Under the pieces are notes generated by a model that searched no databases, was not told the DNA's origin, and was given only the letters and a program-made list of their open reading frames with translations. DNA of 64,000 nucleotides from contig CAVXKT010000011.1 in NCBI GenBank assembly GCA_963762525.1, forward strand, positions 620,001 through 684,000, given 5' to 3'. The stretch is from DATFDN01 sp963762525. Lineage in GTDB: Bacteria > Pseudomonadota > Alphaproteobacteria > Acetobacterales > Acetobacteraceae. Within the stretch, counting starts at the first letter, position 1. Every line of letters starts with the position of its first letter. A program made the translations under genes and the position numbers. Below, piece after piece: positions 47,664 through 56,549 of the stretch.

Positions 47664-48368
47664 GGTGCGGCCTTGGGTGCGGCCTTGGGTGCGGCCTCGG
47701 GCGCCGGCTGCGGCGGCTCGCGGGTGATCTGCGCCCGCTCCTGGTGCACCTTCTCGTCGCCCGGCAAGGTGGTCACGCCCTCCCACGGCGAGATGAAATC
47801 GAAATGCCGCCAGTCCTGGGTGAGCTTCACCGGCTCATAGACGACCTGCTTGCGCTCCTCGTCGTAACGGACTTCCACATAGCCGGTCATCGGGAAGTCC
47901 TTGCGCATCGGAAAGCCCTCGAAGCCGTAATCGGTCAGAATACGGCGCAGATCGGGCTGGCCGGCGAACACGATGCCATACATGTCCCAGGCCTCGCGCT
48001 CCCACCAGGTCGCCGCCGGCCAGATGCCGCACACCGACGGCACCGGGCTCGCCTCGTCGGTGCGCACGATCACCCGCAGGCGCTGGTTCAGCGCCACCGA
48101 AAGCAGGTTGTAGACGACATCGAAACGCTCGTGCGCGGTCGGGAAAGTCGACGCCGCACAGATCCATCATCTGCGCGAAGGCGAAGCGCGGGTCGTCGCG
48201 CAACGCCGTCATCAGCCCGATCAGGTGGTCGCGCTCGGCCTCGATTACCGCCTCGCCCAGCTCGACCCGATGCGCGGTCACTCCCGGCAAGCCGGCGGCG
48301 GCACGGGCCAACGACATCTCGGCCGGTTCGGCGGTGGCGGCCGGCGAGGCTTCGTTGCTCTCACCCAC
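47660..48368 (-). CDS. nuoC: NADH-quinone oxidoreductase subunit C, frame broken
   Basis: This roughly 236-residue peripheral-arm subunit (30-kDa homologue) starts at a GTG overlapping the nuoB stop. The conserved MMDLCGVDFP is followed by a frame change near 48145 (one extra base) into TAHERFDVVYNLLSVALNQR, then WEREAWDMYGIVFAGQPDLR and RILTDYGFEGFPMRKDFPMT. The C-terminus ends in a repetitive EAAPKAAPKAAP tail encoded by three 12-bp repeats. NuoC and NuoD are separate, as in other alphaproteobacteria. Confidence 0.93.
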
Positions 48369-48909
48369 GCAGGATGGTTCCGGTGCGACGGATGCGCTTT
48401 TGCAACTGCATGATGCCGTAAACCAGCGCCTCGGCGGTCGGCGGACAGCCGGGCACGTACACGTCGACCGGCACCACGCGGTCACAGCCGCGCACCACCG
48501 AATAGGAGAAATGGTAATAGCCGCCGCCGTTGGCGCAGCTTCCCATGCTGATCACCCAGCGCGGCTCCGGCATCTGGTCGTACACCTTGCGTAACGCCGG
48601 CGCCATCTTGTTGGTCAGCGTGCCGGCGACGATCATCACATCGCTCTGCCGGGGCGAGGCGCGCGGGATGATCCCCAGACGATCGAGGTCGTAGCGCGGC
48701 ATGTAGGCGTGGATCATCTCCACCGCGCAACAGGCGAGGCCGAAGGTCATCGGCCACAAACTGCCGGTGCGCGCCCAGTTCACCACCTTGTCGAGATTGG
48801 CGACGATGAAGCCCTTGTCGGCAATCTCGCCGGTGATGCCCTTCACCACGGCATCCTGCTCCGGCCCCGGCGGCAGCGCGGTGCGGTTCCAGGCGATAGC
48901 GGTGCTCAT
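48361..48909 (-). CDS. nuoB: NADH-quinone oxidoreductase subunit B
   Basis: This 182-residue subunit binds the terminal [4Fe-4S] cluster N2. The tandem Cys ligands are in FGLACCAVEMIHAYMPRYDL, with the others in MGSCANGGGYYHFSYSVVRG and VYVPGCPPTAEALVYGIMQL. Start MSTAIAWNRTA sits one base after the nuoA stop. The frame is intact. Confidence 0.97.
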   Translation of the reverse strand: MSTAIAWNRTALPPGPEQDAVVKGITGEIADKGFIVANLDKVVNWARTGSLWPMTFGLACCAVEMIHAYMPRYDLDRLGIIPRASPRQSDVMIVAGTLTNKMAPALRKVYDQMPEPRWVISMGSCANGGGYYHFSYSVVRGCDRVVPVDVYVPGCPPTAEALVYGIMQLQKRIRRTGTILRG

Positions 48910-48910
48910 G

Positions 48911-49282
48911 CTATTCCCACTCCAGCGCGCCCTTGCACCATTCATAGATGAAGCCGACCGTCAAAACCGCAAGGAAGCCGAGCATGGAAAGAAAGCCGAA
49001 CAGCCGGATGCTGCCGTAGGCGACCGCCCAGGGGAACAGGAAGGCCACTTCGAGGTCGAAGATGATGAACAGGATGGCGACCAGATAGTAACGGACGTCG
49101 AAACGTCGGCGGGCGTCGTCGAAGGCGTCGAACCCGCACTCGTAGGCCGCGAGCTTTTCCGCGTACGGCTTCTGGCGGGCCGCCAACAGCGAGCCGCCGA
49201 CCATGGCGGCGGCGATCAGCCCGGCGATCAGCATGAACACCAGCACCGGCAGATAGTCGGGCAATACGTACGGCAACTCCAT
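48911..49282 (-). CDS. nuoA: NADH-quinone oxidoreductase subunit A
   Basis: This 123-residue three-helix membrane subunit reads YLPVLVFMLIAGLIAAAMVG, the conserved YECGFDAFDDARRRFDVRYY with the functional Cys in the loop, and LVAILFIIFDLEVAFLFPWA. It is the first gene of the nuo operon; the promoter should lie in the 88 bp between it and tRNA-Asp. Confidence 0.96.
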   Translation of the reverse strand: MELPYVLPDYLPVLVFMLIAGLIAAAMVGGSLLAARQKPYAEKLAAYECGFDAFDDARRRFDVRYYLVAILFIIFDLEVAFLFPWAVAYGSIRLFGFLSMLGFLAVLTVGFIYEWCKGALEWE

Positions 49283-49370
49283 CCTCCCGCAGTCGCATTT
49301 GAGGCTTGCCGGCAACCCGCGACGGCCCGAGGGGGGCGCCGTTCCAGCCCGGATCGCGGAACGGCTTCGC

Positions 49371-49447
<77 letters not shown>

Positions 49448-49531
49448 AAGCGGCAGGGCGCGATCTAGGCCGCCGCGCGAATCACGTCAAGCAGCGGACG
49501 GACGCATCGGGCCTGCCGGGAGGCACGCCGG

Positions 49532-49606
49532 TGGTGGGCGGTGACGGGATCGAACCGCCGGCCCTCTCGGTGTAAACGAGACGCTCTACCGCTGAGCTAA
49601 CCGCCC
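49532..49606 (-). tRNA. tRNA-Val (TAC anticodon)
   Basis: Minus-strand cloverleaf: acceptor gggcggt pairs perfectly with accgccc, D arm gctcagcggtagagc, anticodon stem tctcg/cgaga with loop ttTACac, T arm gccgg-ttcgatc-ccgt region. The discriminator is A and CCA is encoded. Anticodon TAC reads Val codons. It lies between hup and tRNA-Asp, the usual alphaproteobacterial order. Confidence 0.96.
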
Positions 49607-49607
49607 A

Positions 49608-49871
49608 TTATTGCACCGAATCCTTCAATGCCTTTCCGGCCTTGAAGCGAACCGTGGTGGAGGCGGCGATCTTCATGGTTTCGCCGGTGCGCGGGTTGCG
49701 TCCGGTGCCTTCCTTGCGCATGGCGGTGGCGAAGGTGCCGAATCCGACCAGCCGAACCTCCTCGTTGCGCTTCAGCGCGCCCTCGATGGCCTCGAACACC
49801 GCATCGATCACCTCGGTCGCCTTGGCGCGCGAGATGTCAGTCTGATCGGCAACTGACGAAATTAATTCCAT
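49608..49871 (-). CDS. hup: DNA-binding protein HU
   Basis: This 87-residue histone-like protein bends and compacts DNA. It has MELISSVADQTDISRAKATE, then VRLVGFGTFATAMRKEGTGR and the DNA-binding arm RNPRTGETMKIAASTTVRFK. The ATG at 49871 gives the standard HU length; an open frame upstream is not HU-like. It lies two bases before tRNA-Val. The lon protease gene that often precedes hup is replaced by a divergent dehydrogenase. Confidence 0.96.
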   Translation of the reverse strand: MELISSVADQTDISRAKATEVIDAVFEAIEGALKRNEEVRLVGFGTFATAMRKEGTGRNPRTGETMKIAASTTVRFKAGKALKDSVQ

Positions 49872-50075
49872 CTTGTTCAAGGAAATCCCCCGTGTGCTGT
49901 TGGCAACGCAGTTAGGCCGCGAATCGCGGGGCGACAGTAAAGGCGGGATTTCGGCCGCGTCAACGCAACATCCGGGCGAACGCCCGCCGATTTTCGTCCG
50001 TCGCGTCTCAGATATGAACAATCGGTCTCAGCGCTTGACGACGGGCCGGGAGCGGCGCCCGATGCGAGCGCGAGC

Positions 50076-50115
50076 GCGAGCGGGAGCGACGGTATGCGAG
50101 CGGGAGCGACGGTAT
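50076..50115 (+). repeat. Perfect 20-bp tandem duplication across the denD start
   Basis: The unit gcgagcgggagcgacggtat occurs twice back to back. The second copy supplies the first two bases of the denD ATG. The first copy creates an earlier ATG (50094) that opens a seven-codon reading frame whose TGA overlaps the denD ATG. Confidence 0.85.
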
Positions 50116-51091
50116 GAAGGTGACGATCCTCGGCGGTGCTGGTTTCCTGGGCCGCAAGGTGGCCGGGCAACTCGCCGCCGCTGGCCGGATCGGAGAGCGA
50201 ACGATCACCGAGCTCACGCTGTTCGACCTGACGCCGCCGCCCGCACCCCCTGCTGCGGATGTTTCGGTGCGCTGCCTGCAGGGCGACATTGCCGATCCCG
50301 CCGCCGCCATCACGCCCGAGACGGCGGTTGTGATCCATCTGGCGGCGGTGGTCTCGGCGCAGGCCGAGTCCGACTACGACCTCGGACTTAGCGTCAATCT
50401 GCACGGCGCGCTGGCCGTCATCGATGCCTGCCGGCGCGCCGGCTCGCGCCCGCGCCTCGTCTTCACCTCCTCGGTCGCGAGTTTCGGCGGCGGTCAGGAC
50501 GCGGTGCTCGCCGACGACGCCCGCCAGCTGCCGGCGAACAGCTACGGCGCCCAGAAGGCGGCCGCCGAGCTGCTGCTGGCCGACGCCTCGCGCCGCGGCT
50601 TTCTCGACCTGGTGTCGTTGCGGCTGCCGACCATCGTCGTGCGGCCGGGACGGCCGAACCGCGCCGCCTCCGGTTTCCTGTCGGCGATCATCCGCGAGCC
50701 GCTGCTCGGCGTGCCCGCGGAGCTGCCGGTCGGGGAGGATTTCGCCGCCTGGCTTGCAAGTCCGCGCCGGGCGGTGGACTGGCTGATCCATGCGGCGGCG
50801 ATGCCGACCGCGCCGATGGGGCTTGATCGCGGCGTTAATCCGCCCGGCCTTAGCGTCACCGTCGCCCACATGCTGCAGGCGCTGGACCAGGTTCGCCCCG
50901 GCGCCCGCGCCCTCGTTCGCCGCGTCGCCGATCCCGAGATCGCCGCCATCGTCGACGGCTGGCCGGCCGCATTCGAGCCGCTGCGCGCCCGTGCGCTCGG
51001 CTTCACCGCGCACGAGCCGTTCATCGACGTGGTGCGCGCCTTCGTCGCCGACGATCTCGAGACCACCAGCCGCGAGCGACGCGGCGGCTAA
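50114..51091 (+). CDS. denD: NAD-dependent epimerase/dehydratase, D-erythronate dehydrogenase type
   Basis: This 325-residue extended short-chain dehydrogenase has the NAD-binding MKVTILGGAGFLGRKVAGQL, GDIADPAAAITPETAVVIHL, the Ser of the active site in LVFTSSVASFGGG and the YxxxK pair in NSYGAQKAAAELLLADASRR. The following LVSLRLPTIVVRPGRPNRAA is typical of DenD, which oxidises D-erythronate to 2-oxo-D-erythronate. No other tetronate catabolism gene (denA-C, hydroxypyruvate isomerase-like) is next to it, so the substrate is less certain than the family. Confidence 0.75.
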   Translation: MKVTILGGAGFLGRKVAGQLAAAGRIGERTITELTLFDLTPPPAPPAADVSVRCLQGDIADPAAAITPETAVVIHLAAVVSAQAESDYDLGLSVNLHGALAVIDACRRAGSRPRLVFTSSVASFGGGQDAVLADDARQLPANSYGAQKAAAELLLADASRRGFLDLVSLRLPTIVVRPGRPNRAASGFLSAIIREPLLGVPAELPVGEDFAAWLASPRRAVDWLIHAAAMPTAPMGLDRGVNPPGLSVTVAHMLQALDQVRPGARALVRRVADPEIAAIVDGWPAAFEPLRARALGFTAHEPFIDVVRAFVADDLETTSRERRGG

Positions 51092-51314
51092 ACGCCGGGC
51101 GCAAGGCTGATCTGCAACTGTTGCCGAGAGTGGCCCCGATCCTGTATCTTTTCGGTCACTAAACAAAACTTTCGCCCAAATCCGGCCGCAAAGCGAAGTT
51201 TCTTTCGTTGATCCCTGCGTTAGGGAATTGGACAATGGCGGCGTGGACCGGGGGCCGAAGTGACCCGCGGATGGCCACCATTTGGCTGTTTGCTTTATTT
51301 CCTGGACGTTGCTC
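51092..51314. other. Intergenic region before the ClC gene
   Basis: About 220 bp, AT-richer than its flanks around 51150-51210 (actaaacaaaactttcgccc...gcgaagtttctttcg), a plausible promoter zone. No riboswitch or RNA gene recognised. Confidence 0.3.
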
Positions 51315-53200
51315 ATGTCCGCTGCCTCCGATGCCCCGCCTTTTGCGGCCGTCGCCCGGGCCGCCGGGGCCAACAAGATCGGCGCCAAGCTGCCGCCCGT
51401 GCCGCGCGCGCGCGGCAAGAAACTGCGCCGCGACAACCCGCGCCGCCGCCGCCCTCTCGGCCTTGTGCTGCACGCGCCGCAGACGCTGCGCGCGCTGGTT
51501 CGCGCCGAACGAGTTGTGGCTGGTCGTGCTGGCGGCGCTGGTCGGCGCGATCGCCGGCCTGGTCGTGTTCGTGATGACCGCGGCGGCGCAGCTCATGCAT
51601 GTGCTGCTGTTCGACATTGGCATGGACCAGCATCTGAGCGCGATGGACCGCGTCGATTGGCGGCGCTCGCTGGTGGTGCCAATTCTCGGCGGCGGTGCGC
51701 TCGGCCTGTTCGGCCTGCTGGCCGCCTGGCTCTGGCCGCGGCGCGCGATCGACCCGATCGAGGCCAATGCCCTCTACGGCGGGCGGATGTCGCTCAACGA
51801 CAGCATCATCGTGATGCTGCAAACCATCATCTCTAACGGCGTCGGCGCCTCGATCGGACTGGAGGCGGGCTACACCCAAATGGGATCCGGCCTCGCCTCA
51901 CGGCTCGGGCGCAGCTTTCGGGTGCGACGAAGCGATCTGCGGCTGCTGGTCGGTTGCGGCGCCGCCGGCGCCATCTCGGCCGCCTTCAACGCCCCCCTCA
52001 CGGGCTCCTTCTACGGCTTCGAGCTGGTCATCGGCACCTACACCCTGGGAACCTTCGCCCCGGTCGCGGCGGCGGCGCTGGTCGCCGTCTCCGTTCTGCA
52101 CCTGATCGGGCACTCGCCGTTCGATCTGCAAATCGCCATCCCGCCCCTGGCGCCGCAGGCCTACCCGTCGATCTTCGTCCTCGGCGTCATCTGCGCCCTG
52201 GTCGGCATCGCGCTGATGCGCGGCGTGACCTTGACCGAGGAGCTGTTTCGTCGGTCGCGGCTGCCCGCCAATCTGCGCCCGATGATCGGCGGTGTCGTCG
52301 TCGGCCTGCTGGCGCTGGTCACGCCCGCGGTGCTGTCGTCGGGACATGGCGCCATCGGCACGGTGATCGCCGCCGCCTACCCGGTTTGGTGGGTCGCCCT
52401 GCTGGTGCTGATGAAGTCGATCGCCTCGGCGGTGTCGATCGGCTCGGGCTTCCGCGGCGGTCTCTTCTTCGCCTCGCTGTTCCTCGGCTCGCTGGTCGGC
52501 AAGCTGTTCGCCGGCATCGAGTTCCTGGTGATCCCGACGCACGCCGCGCCGGAGGTGGTGAGCGCCGTGGTCGGCATGAGCGCGCTCGCGGTCGCCATTA
52601 TCGGCGCGCCGCTGACGATGGGCTTTCTGGCTCTGGAGGCTACCGGCAGCCTGCCGCTCACCATTGCCGTGCTCGGCGCCTGCGTGGTTTCGGCGCTCAC
52701 CGTCCGCCGCCTGTTCGGCTACTCCTTCGCCACCTGGCGCTTCCATTTGCGCGGCGAGGCGATCCGCAGCGCCGTCGATGTCGAGCTGGATGCGCAATCT
52801 CACGGTCGGACGGATGATGCGGCGCGATCTGCGCACCGTGCGCGCGGAGACACCGCTTGCCACCTTCCGCCGCGACTTCCCGCTCGGCTCCACGCAGCGC
52901 GTGGTGGCGCTCGACCAGGAGGACCGTTACGCCGGCATCGTCTATGTCGCCGAGGCGCACGCCGACGACGCCGATGGCCACAAGGTCGGCGACGTGCTGC
53001 ACCACGCCGACGAGATGCTGCTGCCGCAGATGACGATCAAGGATGCGATTGGCGCCTTCGAGCGGGCCGAGGGCGACGCACTGGTGGTGGTCGATGGGCC
53101 GGACACCGCCCACGTCATCGGCCTGTTGACCGAGCAGCACGCGCTGCGCCGGTACAGCGACGAGCTGGACCGTTCCCGGCGGGAGCTGTCGGGGGAGTAG
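51315..53200 (+). CDS. ClC-family chloride channel/antiporter with CBS domains, frame broken
   Basis: About 628 residues. A basic cytoplasmic N-terminus (KKLRRDNPRRRRPLGLVLHA) leads into the ClC membrane domain (about 60-490) with GVGASIGLEAGYTQMGSGLA in place of the usual GREGP filter loop. Further on come SAAFNAPLTGSFYGFELVIG, SGHGAIGTVI and GSGFRGGLFFASLFLGSLVG. The Glu in GLEAG aligns with the gating Glu. A C-terminal CBS pair begins LTVGRMMRRDLRTVRAETPL and ends near VIGLLTEQHALRRY. Frame changes are needed near 51500 and 52785. Transport of chloride or another anion is likely; direction and coupling cannot be told. Confidence 0.83.
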
Positions 53201-53231
53201 GCCCTCTCCCGCGCGCGGGGCCGCCGGGGCG

Positions 53232-54354
53232 CTACGCGGCTTCCAGCAGCGCCGCCAGCAGCGCCGCCCGGGGCGCGAGGTGGCGCCAGAGGATGTGCTC
53301 CGAGGCGACATGGGCGCCGCCACCGGGGCAGCCGAGACCGTCCAGGGTCGGAATGCCCATCGCGGCGGTGAAGTTGCCGTCCGACCCGCCGCCCCGGCTC
53401 TGCTTCGGCAGCTCGAAGCCGAGCCCCCGGGCCAGGCCGCGCGCATGCTCGTGCAGGGCGGCGATGTCCGCCGATCTCGGCGAAGGGCGGGCGGTTCATC
53501 CCGCCCTCCACCGTCACCGTGCAGCCCGGTGTCTCGGCCGCGAGTGCGCACAGCCGCTCGGTCAGCGCCAAGCCGTCGGCTTCGGTGCCGACCCGAAGAT
53601 CGACTTCGCAACCGGCGTCGGGCGGGATGACATTGGGCCGCGAGCCGCCCCAGATCGGCGCCGCGTTGAGGGTGACGCCACGCTCGATATCGACCATCGC
53701 GTGGACCTTGCCGATCTGACGCGCCAGCTCCACCACCGCCGAGGCGCCCTCCTGGAAGGCGCCGCCGGCGTGGGCGCCGCGCCCCTCCACCCGCAGCACG
53801 AACCGTCCGACGCCCTTGCGCGCGGTCACGCAGGCGCCGCCCGGGCCGGCCGGCTCCATGATGAAGACACGCGCCGCGCCGGCGGCCTCGCGCTCGATCA
53901 GCGCGCGCGAGGTCGGGCTGCCGACCTCCTCGTCGGGGGTGAGCAGCAGCACGACCGGGCGCGGCATCGGGATGCGCTGGCGCAGGATGGCGCGCACCAC
54001 ATGCAGCGCGATGAGGCTGCCCGCCTTCATGTCATAGATGCCCGGACCGTACGCCTTGTCGCCGTCCACCCGGGCCGGCATTCCGTCCAGCGTGCCGAGC
54101 GACCAGACGGTGTCGAGATGGCCCGCGACCACCACCGGGCGTCCATCGCCCGGGGTGCGGGCGATCAGGTTGTCGGCATAGCCGTCGCGGCCGGGAATGC
54201 GGGTGAGCGCCGCCCCGGCACCGCCCAGTTCGGCGGCGGCGACATCGAGCAGCCGGTTCACCGCGCGGGCGTCGGTGGTCGGGGTCTCGATCCGCACCCA
54301 ATCCATCAGCTCCGCAAGCAGGTTCTCGGAGCGGCCCGGATCGGTCTGCGGCAT
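53232..54354 (-). CDS. M20-family metallopeptidase (glutamate carboxypeptidase-like), frame broken
   Basis: About 374 residues. Zinc ligands and catalytic residues follow the M20 pattern: VVVAGHLDTVWSLGT, YGPGIYDMKAGSLIALHVVR, LLLTPDEEVGSPTSRALIE and VFIMEPAG, with the dimerisation domain VLRVEGRGAHAGGAFQEGAS. A frame change near 53475 (apparent extra base) restores the tail DIAALHEHARGLARGLGFEL to GLGCPGGGAHVASEHILWRH, which has the last metal-binding His. CPG2-like enzymes hydrolyse N-acyl or folyl glutamates; the actual substrate is unknown. Confidence 0.85.
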
Positions 54355-54485
54355 CGAAATCCTCGCGGCTTTGGCTTGCCTGTCTGCGCCGGATGCGCCG
54401 GATTGTCGAATTAGTCGGTTTGATATCGCAAGAAACTCCCCGCCGCGGCGCCGTGTTGCGTTGACGGCTGCGCGAGGAGAGCAAG

Positions 54486-55058
54486 ATGGACCGGCCGCTG
54501 GAGATCGCCTTCCACAATATGAGCACCTCGGATTCGCTGGAGGCGATGATCCGCCAGCATGTGGATAAGCTCGATCGCCGCCATGGCCATCTGATCGGCT
54601 GCCGGGTCTCGGTGGAGGCGCTGCATCGGCAGCACCAGACCGGCAATGTCTATGAGTGCCACATCACGCTGTCGCTGCCCGGCCGCGACCTTGCGGTGAG
54701 CCACGGGCCGCACAAGCCGAAGCTCAACCGCGCGCGTCCGGACGTGCGCGCCTCCATCCGCGAGGCGTTCGAGGCGGCCGAACGCCAACTCGTGGAATAC
54801 AAGCGGCAGGGGCGGGTGGACACCACCCCACCCTCGGGCTCGGCGCTCACCGGCCAAGTGACGCTGATCGAGCCGGGGGCCGATCACGGCTTCATCCTCA
54901 ACAGCATCGGCAGCCAACTCTATTTCCACCGCGACAGCCTGACCAACGGCCGCTTCGAGGACCTCGCGCCGGGGCAGACGGTGCACTATGTCGAGGCGGC
55001 GGGCGATGCCGGGCCGGTGGCGACCAAGGTGCGGCTGGCCGAGCGCAAACCCGACTGA
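54486..55058 (+). CDS. HPF/RaiA-like ribosome-associated protein fused to a cold-shock domain
   Basis: This 190-residue protein has an N-terminal beta-alpha-beta-beta-beta-alpha HPF/RaiA-type domain (about 1-120: PLEIAFHNMSTSDSLEAMIR, VYECHITLSLPGRDLAVSHG, ASIREAFEAAERQLVEYKRQ). Its C-terminal OB fold resembles a cold-shock domain (about 128-186: GQVTLIEPGADHGFILNSIG, LYFHRDSL, GQTVHYVE, VATKVRLAE). HPF proteins hibernate ribosomes and cold-shock domains bind single-stranded RNA, so a stress role on ribosomes or mRNA is inferred. Confidence 0.83.
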   Translation: MDRPLEIAFHNMSTSDSLEAMIRQHVDKLDRRHGHLIGCRVSVEALHRQHQTGNVYECHITLSLPGRDLAVSHGPHKPKLNRARPDVRASIREAFEAAERQLVEYKRQGRVDTTPPSGSALTGQVTLIEPGADHGFILNSIGSQLYFHRDSLTNGRFEDLAPGQTVHYVEAAGDAGPVATKVRLAERKPD

Positions 55059-55119
55059 CGGCCCAACTGACGGCCCGACTGACGGAACGCAGGGCGGCGG
55101 GAGACGTTGAGCCCAGGTC

Positions 55120-55377
55120 ATGCGACCCTTCATTCGAAGCCTCGCCGCGCTCGCGGTGGCGTCGCCGAGCTTCGCCGCCACCGGCACCCTCGATACCGGC
55201 GCCCTGCTGCCGCAGACCTATTCCAGCCGCACCGCGCAGGAGGTGCAGAATACCGGCGCCGGCGCGCGGCGGGGCCATGAGGTGGTCGCCGTGCCGTCGT
55301 CCGCCGCCGCCGAGGTGCCGCGCACCGCCGGCCACGTCGCGCAGGGCGCCGCCGGACGGCCGAGGCCGGGCGAATGA
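55120..55377 (+). CDS. Hypothetical small exported protein
   Basis: This 85-residue protein has a likely signal peptide MRPFIRSLAALAVASPSFAA and a short Ala/Gly/Arg-rich remainder with no domain I recognise. It overlaps the next gene by four bases (ATGA), which supports it being translated. The composition is also what a chance GC-rich frame gives, so its reality is moderate. Confidence 0.45.
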   Translation: MRPFIRSLAALAVASPSFAATGTLDTGALLPQTYSSRTAQEVQNTGAGARRGHEVVAVPSSAAAEVPRTAGHVAQGAAGRPRPGE

Positions 55378-56549
55378 GCGGCCGGGCGTCGAACCGGGTC
55401 GCACCGGGCGCGCGCGAGCCGGGGCCGCACGGCGTCGGGGCGGTGCCGCAACCGCTCAGCACCGCCCGCGACCCGGTGCGCACGATCGCCCATATCCTGC
55501 GCGCGACGGTCATCATCGTCGGCCTGTGCGCGCTGCTGTGGGTGCTTTCCAGCGCCTTCGTGACCATCATCCTCGCGGTGCTGCTGGCGGTGCTGCTGCG
55601 CGGCATCGGGCGATGGCTGCACCGGACTACGCATCTGCCGATCTCGGCCTCGGTGATGCTCGTGTTCCTCGGTTTGGTGGTGGCGATCTGCGGGCTCGGC
55701 TACTGGGCCGGGCCGCGCTTCGCGACCGAGGGCCAGCAACTCTACGACAAGGTCTCCGGCGGGCTGGGCAACCTCTCCGACCTGTTCGGCAGCCATGGCG
55801 GGGTCGGCGGCAACGGAAGCGGGGGCGCGGGCGGCGCGGCGGCGATCGTCAGCGGGCACTCCGGCATGGTCACCTCGCTGATCCGGCTGGTGGCCACCTC
55901 CACCATCGGCCTGTTGGCGGCGATCCTGGTGATCGTCGCCACCGGCGTCTATCTCGCCCTGTCACCCGAGACCTACGTCAACGGCGTCTCGCACATGACC
56001 CCGGTCTGGTATCAGCAGCGCACGCGCGACGTCATGAACGAGATGGGCCTCGCCATGCAGGGCTGGATGCTGGGCCAGCTCATCGACATGCTGGTGGTGT
56101 TCGTGGTCGTCGTCATCGGGCTCTGGCTGGTCGGAACGCCGCTGTTCTTCATTCTGGCCGTCGTCGCCGGCGTCTGCACCTTCATCCCGTATTTCGGCAC
56201 CATCATCTCCGCCGTTCCCGCCATCATCGTGGCGCTGACGGTCGGCTTGACCGAGGTGGTCTGGGTGATCGGCGTGTTCGTGGTCGCCCATGTGATCGAG
56301 GGCTACATCACCGCCCCGTTCGTGCAGCGCCGCACGGTGCACCTGCCGCCGGCGCTGACCCTGCTCTCCTTCGTGGTGCTGGTCGCCATCTTTAACATCT
56401 TCGGCGTGCTGATCGCGACGCCGCTGGTCGCCTGCATCATGGTCGGCGTGGCGCGGGTCTATGTGGAGGACATCCTGGGCGATCCGGCCGGCGGGCAGCT
56501 CAAGGTGAACGCCCGCTGGTACTGGTTCACGCCCCCCTCCGATTCTTAA
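55374..56549 (+). CDS. AI-2E family transporter (TqsA/PerM-like)
   Basis: This 391-residue inner-membrane protein has about eight helices. Family features are the paired N-terminal helices (VIIVGLCALLWVLSSAFVTI, ILAVLLAVLLRGIGRWLH), a periplasmic Gly-rich loop (SHGGVGGNGSGGAGG) and the conserved LFFILAVVAGVCTFIPYFGT, IISAVPAIIVALTVG and the EGYITAPFVQRRTVHLPPAL segment. Members export autoinducer-2 or drive Na/Li-proton exchange; the substrate here is unknown. The stop overlaps that of convergent mutL by four bases. Confidence 0.9.
   Translation: MSGRASNRVAPGAREPGPHGVGAVPQPLSTARDPVRTIAHILRATVIIVGLCALLWVLSSAFVTIILAVLLAVLLRGIGRWLHRTTHLPISASVMLVFLGLVVAICGLGYWAGPRFATEGQQLYDKVSGGLGNLSDLFGSHGGVGGNGSGGAGGAAAIVSGHSGMVTSLIRLVATSTIGLLAAILVIVATGVYLALSPETYVNGVSHMTPVWYQQRTRDVMNEMGLAMQGWMLGQLIDMLVVFVVVVIGLWLVGTPLFFILAVVAGVCTFIPYFGTIISAVPAIIVALTVGLTEVVWVIGVFVVAHVIEGYITAPFVQRRTVHLPPALTLLSFVVLVAIFNIFGVLIATPLVACIMVGVARVYVEDILGDPAGGQLKVNARWYWFTPPSDS

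Noticed and set aside
51092..51314. Possible fluoride riboswitch before the ClC gene
   Set aside because: No sequence matching the conserved pseudoknot core of that riboswitch was seen.
51208..54414. A 1068-codon plus-strand frame from the ClC gene through the M20 peptidase locus
   Set aside because: After about 52785 it leaves the ClC frame and then runs antisense to the peptidase, with no domain content.
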